Source of the DNA: Asterias rubens
Taxonomy: Eukaryota; Echinodermata; Asteroidea; Forcipulatida; Asteriidae
DNA: 64,000 nucleotides
Direction of reading: 5' to 3'
NCBI RefSeq assembly: GCF_902459465.1
Contig: NC_047065.1
Span: forward strand, 186,001-250,000
This document shows positions 18,410-29,400 of the stretch, piece after piece (within the stretch, counting starts at the first letter, position 1; every line of letters begins with the position of its first letter). A program made the position numbers and the translations under genes. The notes below the pieces were generated by a model. The model was not told the DNA's origin and searched no databases. It saw only the letters and a program-made list of their open reading frames with translations.

Positions 18410-21110
18410 GGCTGAGAAAACAATAATGACAGGTTATTAGGTGGTGTGATAGTACTATTAGTTTTGACAGTCGTAGGTAACCCTTGCAATTCTGATTCTA
18501 GACTGTCACGATGATGCAGTGTTACGATTGTCACAACTTGTAGTATAGTGTATTATTGTCTTTACATGAGGCATTGTATTTGTAGTTGTAGTTGTATGTA
18601 GCTGTAGATCTGAGGCTTCAATGTGGGCCGCTGGAATTGTGTTGTTTTTGCAATCATGCCGAAAGTTGCAACATTTATTGCGTTTTAATAGCTGCTTGCA
18701 AACAGTTTCAATAAACCATGGAGAAGCTTGGTATTATGGTAGGCTATCATAAAATAAATGCAATATAAGTTGAGACATTTTATTTATTTATCAAAGAAAA
18801 CATGCTAAAACCATGGAGGTAGATGCTAAACACAATCCCCAAAAAGGCACGGAGAAAGGATGAAGAGGTTACACAGACAGTATTAAATCCTCCGTGTGCA
18901 CAATGAATGTTCTGTATGAATGTTCACGTTAAAACAAAGGACAGCACAAAACCGGTCAGCACAAACACAGTGTGAATGCACCCAAAAAAAAAAAAAACTG
19001 AAAAAAAAAAACACTTTTCGCTTCAATTCAAAACGACTCTTGAAGATCGTTCGCAGCCTCTGCTGACTGTATTTATTATAATTATTATTGAACAGTTTCC
19101 TCGAAAATTTCAGGCAAAACCTCCCCTCCCCCGAAAAACAAAAACAATAATACGTTTCTCACTCACCACACCTTCCCATCCACCACACCCAGCTTGCTGC
19201 CTCGTCGATCTTTCTCTCCCCGCCGGGGGGCGCCAGTCAACGCTCTATCAACGAACCGACGACACGTTCGTTGGTTCAGTTTTCATTTGAAGGTCAAGGT
19301 CGTTTACTAGTCACGTGCAACATCACATGATCACAACATAGAGTTGCGGTTGCTCTTTTGTTGATGATGTCGTACACAAGGTTGTCTGTGCACGGTTTCG
19401 TTGACATTAGTGTTTTCACTTAATTATTGTCATTATTTTCAACCACAAGGGAAACTTACCGGTACTGTTTAAAATTGTTGAATGGCTTCTGATTGGCACC
19501 CCGAACATAGATTAAGATAGCTCAGTTGGTGCTTGAACCTTAATCGTTGGTTCAAGTCCCCAGTCAATTATTCTTAGATCAACCCCTAATTATAAAATAA
19601 TTACTATCATTGATAAACATCACATCGACAATTAGACCCAGGAAATCTAAGGCGCTGCACATACTCCTTTAAAGATAATTTGACAGCAATCTGCAGATGT
19701 TGTTCTTGGCCTTGTTGACAAAAGCATTATAGTTGAAACCAACAGTTTAACATTCTTCCTGGTGACGTACTGGTACTTCTTGTCCACTTAAAATATATTC
19801 CAACTTTATTGAAACTTTCACATTGAAGGTAAACTGGGTCACTGTGTCGCCCTTCTCCCATCCCTACTTCTAGAAACCCCATCCCCTGTCCTATCATGGA
19901 GGAATAAATTAGATAAAATCTAATTTATTCATCCATGGTCCTATAAATCACTCTTAATATTCGCCTGTGAGTTGTCAATGTTTCCTTTATTTTAATTCAG
20001 GAGTTCCACAAAAAAAAAAACTAAATTAATTATTTACTCAATGATAGCATAAATTAATCTCCTTTTAACAACATAAATATAGTGTAATAAAATATACAAG
20101 TTTTATTAACTTTTCCCCTACACATACAAAAAGACAACTAAATACAGGTTCTGACCTATAGGTGTCAGCCAATATCTTAATACAAACTACTATTACCAGT
20201 TAGACATGGGACACAGTCGCGCCCTATTTCAGTATTCTTAACAATGTCACTTTGTTTCCTTTTCAAGGAATAACCTTTTGATACCTTTTCAAGTGTATCC
20301 TCCAGCAGTATTGGAAAAATTTTAAACAATAAAATCAACAAAAATATCCTTTAAAAGATTGGTCTTCAAATAAATTACACTTCGGGTTTTAAAACAAAAG
20401 AAAGTGGTGCACTTTAAGACTACATGTAATTTGAAACAAAAATGGCAGAGACTTTAGTAGCAACCTTTTCATTGAGTAACTTCTTCATAAGATTTGTTCT
20501 TTTTCACATAGCATTGAGGTAATTTCCTTAGTATGCGTGTTGCGTTCTATATGCAGGATGAATTATTGATATCCCAAAGCTTTTGACAAGTCAGGAGCAA
20601 GAAATCAAGCTTGCTGAAAGATACCCAACAAGATGTGTGCAAACTTTGACCCAATTTCATGACCCGGCTTACCATGGAATTCTGCTCCGACAGAACCAGG
20701 CATGATATTCGACCTACTTTAGTATGAGTTCCGATTTGTTTGCCCTTGGAAAAATTAGAAAAACTCTGATTAGGTAGCCTGAAAGGTCTATTCATAAATA
20801 CCTCAGACAGTTTCGCTATTCCTATTGGTGGAGAGCGCATCACATGGGTGTGTATAAACCTTTGTTTATGACCAGTAAAAAGTGTTGCCACATGGGCGTG
20901 ACTTCATTCCTATTGGTCGAGAGCAACGGCTGAAACAGCATTCCCTTATAAGGAGTTGTTTATCGAGGGCGGCAGATGGCTTTACCATTTCAACGCTGGA
21001 GGGGTGTTGTGTTGAAAGAAATCATTGAACAATTATAATTTTTGCATTTATTTTACTTTTTGACCAAAAAGTGTTGATGTTTTTGACCGAAAAGGTATTT
21101 ATGAATGGGA
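18410..21110. other. Upstream flank of SRCR gene 2; no gene recognised
   Basis: Contains a GC-richer patch near 19180-19330 that could hold the gene 2 promoter or 5' UTR exon, a degenerate tRNA-like piece near 19507-19560 (TAGCTCAGTTGGTGCTTG, then GGTTCAAGTCCCC), and a short hairpin at 19900-19935. The - strand frame at 20547-20891 lacks family motifs and splice support; part of its DNA resembles 54960-55040. Confidence 0.4.
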
Positions 21111-21124
21111 ATCAAAGTGTGTTG

Positions 21125-21250
21125 AATCGGTTTTCAACTAGTGGTTTAAACCCGCCGAGGCCTGGTTCTTGATAATTTACCTTGACTTCGTCTCGGTAAA
21201 ATTATCAAGAACCATACCTCGTTGGGATTAAACCACAAGTTGAAAACCTC
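21125..21250. repeat. Foldback element, ~53-bp arms
   Basis: GGTTTTCAACTAGTGGTTTA onward to GGTTCTTGATAATTTACC is mirrored, imperfectly, by GGTAAAATTATCAAGAACC onward to GATTAAACCACAAGTTGAAA. The arms enclose ~15 bases. Confidence 0.8.
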
Positions 21251-21259
21251 TTGACCACA

Positions 21260-23015
21260 CATTGATTCCCTTATTAAAGCCTACACCATGTGTACCTTAT
21301 TCCAAGGACCACTGAACTGCCTGTACAGCCCAGTGAGCACTCTATGGTGTAGTAAGCAACCAGGTCATGATATGAGACCTTCCCCACTTACTTTGTCAAG
21401 TTGAACCTTTTACATTTCCAACTAAGACCATTGAAGTAATTGTACACTTTACACAAAACCTTTAACAACGTACATTTTAAAACATTTGCTGTTAAGGCAG
21501 CTCTCTATGAAATTTAGCTCTGAAAAAATGCACTATTTAATACTCATATACACATCAGATGAACTTATTTAAGAAACTTCATATTATGTTATTTCAAATT
21601 ACAATTTCTAAAACTGTTTTAAAACCAAAACAATACTTTTAATCATATTATCTCTAACAACAAACTCCCGACATTAAATGAACAAAAAGATATTATTTTA
21701 TATAGTACCATATATATATAATCCCATATATAATGAGTAGGGGAGATGGCCTGAGATTTTGATCTAAATCAGCCTCCGTCAGAGGCAGAAACATATAATA
21801 CAAGTATTTCAGAATTCAAGTAACAGCCATGACATAGCAATACAAGCCTTTAAGAAAGACTTTACCAAGGTTGAATGACAGGCTATTACCATTTTATGCA
21901 TTAATACAACTTTTAAAGTGTTCTTCAAAATGGATGCTGGCAACAATAAAAGAAAAGGAGAATAGAAGACATTAAACCAAACCAACTATTCAATGTGATG
22001 AACTAAAACAATGAAACATTGTGTACACCTTGTAATCTGTAATTATCAATTGTAACGCTACATTAATTACCATTTCAATGATTTTGTTCAAAATATAGAA
22101 TGTACAAAGAATGGTGTAAAATATGTTTATATAGAATGGTAAAAATTCCACAATCACAATTATATTCAGATACACACAAATCCAAATTGGACAATTCCAG
22201 TTTCACACTTTTCCCATTTCAGGAAAATTTGAAAGACTTTAGAATAGGTTATTATAATAAATAGTATTGACTATTGTCAATAGTGATTCACATGAAGAGA
22301 TTAGACTGATTTGAAGCTTTTAGCTTATGCACTGGAACTCGGAATAACTCAACTGACAACACTGGTTCCCGTCGCATGTTACATTCACCGTATGGTAGGC
22401 TCATAATTTGTATTGGTTTATTTTGTTCATTTTTTAAGGTAATGGCGATTTACAGAATAAAGTTACCCAAGAAAATACATGCTAGAAAATGACAGCTAAA
22501 ACACAACATTAACGGTATAGACTACGTGCTTTAAATAACCACTGAACCACCACTGGCCAGAGTAGAGCATTATAAGTACTGGGCCAGTAGCCTCACAACA
22601 GAACAAGTCCTGCAGCCCTGTGTTTCCCCCTGAAAACATACTGTGAAGACTTAATCAAACATTCACTTCAACTTTTCAATTCAAAACCTTCTCCTAAAAA
22701 TTGAGCAAATAGTACCAACCGCTTAATATACCCCACACAACAATCCTCGTTATTTGATTGGTGGAGCGCGTGTCAAATGTCATTAATTTTGTTGCCAAGT
22801 ATTTACTGACGCTTCGCAGTAGTCCCATTTGTTCAATAACATTGAGTTGTCCATGTTGCTTAAAAGAGGTTTGTAGCATTTTAATAGTGCAGGATATCAA
22901 TTAGTTGTTTATTGTCTGAAAATGACAAGGATCAAAGTGCAAGTTATAAGCATTTTGTTCACAGAATATAAATACTTGGTAAAATCTGGCTTTTCCATGG
23001 CTATAGGAATAATCT
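21260..23015. other. AT-rich spacer downstream of SRCR gene 3
   Basis: No coding exon or tandem array seen. A - strand AATAAA (plus TTTATT at 22908-22913) about 520 bases past the gene 3 stop is a candidate poly(A) signal. Confidence 0.35.
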
Positions 23016-23019
23016 ATGA

Positions 23020-23397
23020 ATAGATGGAAACCTGCTTTATGGCAGGAGGGATCCAATGTTGAGTTGTACATAGTTTTGCATGTGTGAAGTTTTGGATAGA
23101 TGGAAACCTGCTTTATGGCAGGAGGGATCCAATGTTGAGTTGTACATAGTTTTGCATGTGTGAAGTGTTGGATAGATGGAAACCTGCTTTATGGCAGGAG
23201 GGATCCAATGTTGAGTTGTACATAGTTTTGCATGTGTGAAGTGTTGGATAGATGGAAACCTGCTTTATGGCAGGAGGGATCCAATGTTGAGTTGTACATA
23301 GTTTTGCATGTGTGAAGTGTTGGATAGATGGAAACCTGCTTTATGGCAGGAGGGATCCAATGTTGAGTTGTACATAGTTTTGCATGTGTGAAGTGTT
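23020..23397. repeat. 76-bp minisatellite, 5 copies, in SRCR gene 3 predicted 3' UTR
   Basis: Unit GGATAGATGGAAACCTGCTT, TATGGCAGGAGGGATCCAAT, GTTGAGTTGTACATAGTTTT, GCATGTGTGAAGTGTT. Copies are almost identical. The array begins ~34 bases past the gene 3 stop codon on the - strand. Confidence 0.95.
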
Positions 23398-23430
23398 CTC
23401 ATTCTGCTACCCTGCTCCAACACCTGGCGT

Positions 23431-23475
23431 CTACAGCGATGACTGGTCAGCCTCATTGTTGGCATCAACTTTCTC
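23431..23475 (-). CDS. SRCR gene 3 proposed terminal exon (14 aa, ends QSSL)
   Basis: Acceptor TTTGTTTCATTTAAATCAG before 23475. In the phase 0 frame left by the TM exon it reads EKVDANNEADQSSL then TAG (23433-23431). The last residues SSL fit a class I PDZ ligand. The frame also stays open upstream through a 102-bp repeat to an alternative acceptor at 23800-23801. Confidence 0.6.
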   Translation of the reverse strand, partial: EKVDANNEADQSSL

Positions 23476-26400
23476 CTGATTTAAATGAAACAAATTAGAT
23501 GGATTCAGGAAACCATAGTAAATCATATCTACAGGTTTTGGTGCATTGCAATGCATTGACATCTGGTTCAAACAGGCAATCTGGGTTGCGCTGAACCAAA
23601 TAGATGGAAGGAAACCATGGTAAGTCATATCTACAGGTTTTGATGCATTGCAATGCATTGACATCTGGTTCAGACAGGCAATCTGGGTTGCGCTGAACCA
23701 AATAGATGGAAGGAAACCATGGTGAATCATATCTACAGGTTTTGGTGCATTGCAATGCATTGACATCTGGTTCAGACAGGCAATCTGGGTTGCGCTGAAC
23801 TAAATAGATTAAGAGAAATGCTAGGTTGACCCAAATTCATTCAAATAATTTATTGTCCATTAAATATGAAAATGGAAAATCTACATGTCTAAACATTGAT
23901 AAAAGCTCACAAACAGAATGCTAAAAAATTAATTTTGGTTTCAGACATTTACATTCAGTTTGCCTTGTGATAAGATCGATGTCTGAAACCAAGGCGCTCC
24001 AGAGTCGTTCCAAACAACTGCACATGACTTCTAGCACGTCCAGTCGCTGTTTAAGACATCAAACTTTTCATGGACTTAACTCAATAATTTGGTTTGGTGG
24101 GACTCTTAAGAGGTCCTAACTGAACCGGCGTAAAACTCTCATGGTTTGGCAAGACTCTAGAGATCCCATCTGAACCGGGCGTGAAACCCTTTGAATCAAG
24201 ATATAACCTCCAGCATTATTGGTAAATAGACATTGCAATAAAAGAGCATGTGAGTAAGATTTGATTAACAATGTACGGCCACATGTTAATAAAGATCTCA
24301 ATTGTTCTATATAATTCCCTATAAACTCACCTCATTGGTGTGATGGTTCTCTGATGAGTTCACGACTGGCACTGTATTTTGGTTACCAGCATTGCGGTTT
24401 CTGTTATGCTTATCACAGGCAAAGCATCCACCAAGCACAGAGCAGAGCACGCTTAAAACGAGTAGGACAATCCACACAATCCGTAATGTTTGTGCAGTAT
24501 CTACCGGTGGATCTGTGTAAAGTACAAGGCAAGTGGTTCATTTCTTGTTTAAAAATAGTTTTGGTTCAAACTTAAAGACCTGCTTGAACGAATATGTCAA
24601 GTCATAAACTTTGCTGAAATTCACTTAAAATGTTTTCAATGAATAGGGAAATCGAGTCATATGACTATAAAAAGATTTCAATTGTGTAAAAAACAATCAT
24701 TTTGAATGCCCTTATCCAGGGCTTTTCTGAGAGATTTGCGAAAAGCCCTGTTACGTAATCACTCTCAAAACGTCATCTCTGGGAGCTCAAATTTGTTGCA
24801 GCGTTGAGGCATAACAAAGCAAGCTCCCAGAGATGACGTCAGTGGCATTGTCCTTTGTGGCGCTCTCAATGGCAGAAGTGTTTTTAGATTTCCCAAAACC
24901 TTTTGGTTGGGGCCTGATTTTTTAGTTGATAATTACGAAAAATTCAGAAGTGTACACATATCAAAATTACATTAAAATGGTGAACAAGTGCATTATAAAC
25001 AAGATAAAATACCATTTCCGTTGAAAACATTCCGCTCAGGTAGCTGTTTAAGATATTCCTTTTGTTAACCATTTAAACCAATCCAAAATATATTCCTCAC
25101 ATTTGTCTTGCAGCTTTGTATGCCTTCTAAAGCTTCACCATTGGATCAAATGTTTTAGTATTGGCTATCTTATGAATATGTAGGAATATTAAAGAGAGGG
25201 ATGTTCCACAAGAAATTTGGGGCAGCATTTTGGTTGTGAGTGATTTACAGCTAGAAGGGAAAACTCTTATGAACAAGTATTACCTGTTGTTGGATCTTGA
25301 GTCAGCCGAGGGTCCTTACTTGGATATTGATCACTATTGCACACAACACCAGCATTCCAGTTACTATAGCATGGAAAATACTCATACTCTGTCCGCTGAT
25401 AACGACAGTCAATCAAGTTATCTTCCCAGCCGCGGCAATCTATTTTTTGAAAGAGGACTTCATGCTGGCCGTTGTCATATAAGCCTCTTATCAGAGCAAA
25501 GGCAGCAGACTTGAATCCCAGCTGTCTGCAGACGATGTCCGAGTCAGTCAGGTCCCAATCGATTATGCAGATGGTGCCCCAAACTCCCCCATACAAGACT
25601 TCCACCTGGCCCTGATTGGGGTAAGGTCCTCCAGTCAGGCGTACATCATAAGCTAAGATTGACAAAAAGAGTTTTCTTTATTATTATTATTAAGTGATTT
25701 TAACCACTGTGAATGGGAAGCCTGATGAAACCTGGTAACAAGGGTGTCTGCAGACGATGTTTGAGTCAGTAAGGTCCCAATCGATTATGCAGATGGTGCC
25801 CCAGACTCCCCCATACAAGACTTCCACCTGGCCCTGATTGGGGTAAGGTCCTCCAGTCAGACGTACATCATAAGCTAAGCTGATGAAACCTGGTAACAAG
25901 GGTGTCTGCAATGAACTAATGACCTCTATTCTTCCACAATAAGTTTTCTGAGACATTCAGGAGTGATACAAAAATCATCTTACTAAAAGATTGTTTGGAA
26001 ATTAAATAAGACTCACAATCTGACTTTGGTGGTGTGTCACACACTGCAAGAGCAAACCGATTTCCACAGCTACCTCCCTCTCCTAGCACAACAACACAGT
26101 CTTCAAGACGACTCTCATTACCCAAGCAGTTTATACTTGACTCCCATACTGGTAGCTCTGGGTCATTCTTAGTGTGCCATGCCAGCTGATGTAAAACCCC
26201 TGCATACCCTAGCTCACGACACATCACCTGGGCAGACGATTGATCCCATCCATCTCGACGACAGACCACACCCCACTGACCATCATGAAAGATCTGAAGT
26301 TGGCCGTATGCTTTGGTCGGACCCCCAGTCAAACGCGAATCACCTTTTTTGGCTGTGGGAATCATACATCAATACAATCTTTAATACCTACTTAAAAGCT

Positions 26401-29400
26401 TACAGAAAGTCCTTAAATTGATGTCACTGACAAGCTTGCAACAAGTTGCCAAGGTAACGCTAATCAATAAAGCTACACAAAAATACTGTCAAGTACAACT
26501 TCCAATTCTAGGTTCAGTAAACAACACTTGAAGCATAATGAAACCCTTTCTAGAAACCCCCTCCCTCGAGATCACTCACACACTAGCCTCATAGAAACCC
26601 GTATGGGCCCCCTCAACGAGACCACTCCAAGAAACCCCTCTCAATCCACCCCTCCTAAATACCACTTCCCGGGAACATCCCCTCAGACCCCTTCCTTAGA
26701 CCCCTCCTCGAGGCCCCTTAAAGACACCTCTCCTAGAGGATGACTATCTATAAGAGGTCATTGCAAAGGTCACTTGATTTACCATCTATCCAACTGCTGC
26801 ACTGGATAGCAGCATTCTCAACCAAACAAGGAGTGGATCTCAAACTCCTGTTACAATCTTCCAGGCTCTGTTGATGCTCCGTACAGTTATAGATATCCCA
26901 AAACTTCTCTAGAGCATCATTCCCTCCAAAACTCCCTCCTGGTAGAGTGGTTGTGGGTGGGGGCATTCCAAGCTGTCGACACATTGCTTGAGCCACTTCC
27001 AACCCCAGATCATCAGCACACATCGTCTTCCATAGGCCCTTGTCAAATATTTCAACACGTCCTTCGGTTCTCTCAGTCCCATTAACCAAGCGGACCTGTT
27101 GCTCTTCACCTGTTTGTCAAAATTCAGAAAATTCAGGGTGATGAGGATGGAGCAACTATGGTAAGGACACATCCACACAAAACATAGAGTTACTTTATGT
27201 TTGAACTAGCCCAGGACACTATGCCGTCAGTATGACTGGCAGCTCTTGTGTTAGTTGGAATGTCTCTTATCTTAAAGGAAAGTGTACCTTTGGTTTTTGT
27301 GAGCTCTAATCTCACTTAAAAATACACACAAAACTGTACATTTACAATAAAACAAACCTGTGACAACATCCTCGCTCTGTCAAACTTCCGGATTCCTTTT
27401 GTTCAAAAATGTTCCCAGTTTTAACGGGTAGACACACTCACACACACACCTACCTTGTTCTAACCCATCACAGTGAACTCCGATGTCCATGCTATGGTCA
27501 CAAGTGGTGGTTGGAGGACTTATATATAAAACTGAACAGGATTCCGGGAAAAACAGCCAATCTTCATATGTGGGACAGTTTGAAATTGGACCAATTCCTT
27601 CACCATAGCGAGACTTGCCAGTCCAGGTAGCTGGACGATAGTTCAATTCTCGGCAAACAACTTTGGCCAACTTGTAGTTCCAGTCTTCAGCGCAGAAAGT
27701 AGCCCAATCTTTAACCTCACTGATGTAGACTTCTGCACGGCCATGGAAGATGTCGGGACCGTCCACAAGTCTCAGATCTCCATTTCTTACATATGCATCT
27801 GGTCAAATGTAAGTAAAATTTGAACAATTTAAAATAATTGTAAAAATATATAAAAGAGAACCGGAGTAACTTAACAGTTAATACTATTTGGTTTAACCCT
27901 GATAGCGATGTGTGTAAGCAGTCTATACCTTCCCTAAGAATTTGAACTGCCTCTAGCTACAGGGCAACTTGGTGGTCTAGTTGGTAAGAAATCTGCTCTA
28001 CAATTACAAAGGTCTTAGTGCAATTATCATTAAAAAAATGCAGTTAAATGCATGTTGTCAGGACTTATTAAGATTTTCTCATTTTGATTCTGGTCATATA
28101 AAAACAATTCTTGTCTGGTATATGTTTTGAGCAAAAAGCCAACCCTGTGGTATTGTGGGTTCCCCTCCCAAATTTTGAACCATGGTGTGTACACACTTAA
28201 TTTAGAATGAATTGTTTTCAGCGTCTCCTTTTTCCCCCCAAAATGAGTCATACAAGTAAAAAACCATGTTTGTCCTTGACAAATCCTTGAAAACAGAGAG
28301 TCAGCAATTGCGAAAATGACCTTGGAAAAAAATTCACCAACTGTAAATATGGGAGCTATTTTTACAGAACAAAGGATGTGAAGCTTGCAGCTTTTTATTT
28401 CTACAATCTCAGTTGCATTATACATGTATTAAGTGAAGGGGAGACAGAAATTAGAAGGCCAAAGAAAGATATTTTTATACTCACTACAATGCAAGCTGGA
28501 CAACGGGAAATCCGGGTGTCCGTTTGAGCAGGTGACTCCAAGATTGGCTGAAGTTGGGCAAAACCCATCACTGCGATAACACTGCCTGATGTTCTCTTCA
28601 TTCCCATTGCAGTTCAAAATGAACTTCTTGGTTACTGTCCCCTCAGCATATAACGATCCCACCGACTCAGCAAAGATAAAACCTAACTGGTGACAAACGA
28701 CAGTAGCTTCTTCCAAATGAAACTCATCCATGCAGAGGACTCCCCACTCCCCTTTAAACATCATCTCGACACGACCTTGGGCACTGCTGCCTCCGTTTAC
28801 CAGTCGAAGATCAGACATGTCAGCTGTGTTCACAACCAAAACAAAATCAAGTAGAGTTATAAGCCTAGAGTCTTCTTCATCTATAGTATCTCTGCTGCCG
28901 ATGATGACCACAGTTAAAGGTAGAGTCATACAGTCCTACTGTGCAATTTGGGGCATTTTGTATACATATAGTTTTCTCTTTTAGAAAGCACTGAGTAAAA
29001 GAGTGTTTATTACACATAGACTATTTATTACACGTCAAAGTAAGGTTAACAAAACTGTAACAAATAATGATTACCTTCCTGCACTGATCCACACCGAGCC
29101 GCTGCATTTTGAACGAGACACGATGGATTTGGAATCCATGTACAGGTTTGGAGGCAATTCTCTCGCCCAGTACATGTGACGCTATTCTGCAGGGTCTCTT
29201 CATTCCCACCAAATGTCCCACCTGGTAGTACGGTATCTGACGAGGGTTCTGGCAGGCCTAGCTGTCGACAAGTTGCCTGAACCTCTTCAATACCCCAGTC
29301 GTCTGCACAAAGAGATTTCCAAGTATTTTGATTGAAGGATTCTACTCGTCCTTCTGCCACAGTGGATCCATTGACAATGCGAATTTCACCCTCAACACCT

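Noticed and set aside
18976..19290. 104-codon + strand frame (MHPKKKKTEKKK...)
   Set aside because: Begins in a poly(A)-rich tract and has no recognisable domain; more likely promoter-proximal DNA of gene 2.
20547..20891. 114-codon - strand frame
   Set aside because: No domain, signal peptide or splice context, and the DNA resembles a dispersed repeat at 54960-55040.
25690..25956. A ninth SRCR domain in gene 3
   Set aside because: It copies only the first third of the E-type exon, then loses the frame's SRCR pattern and has no donor.
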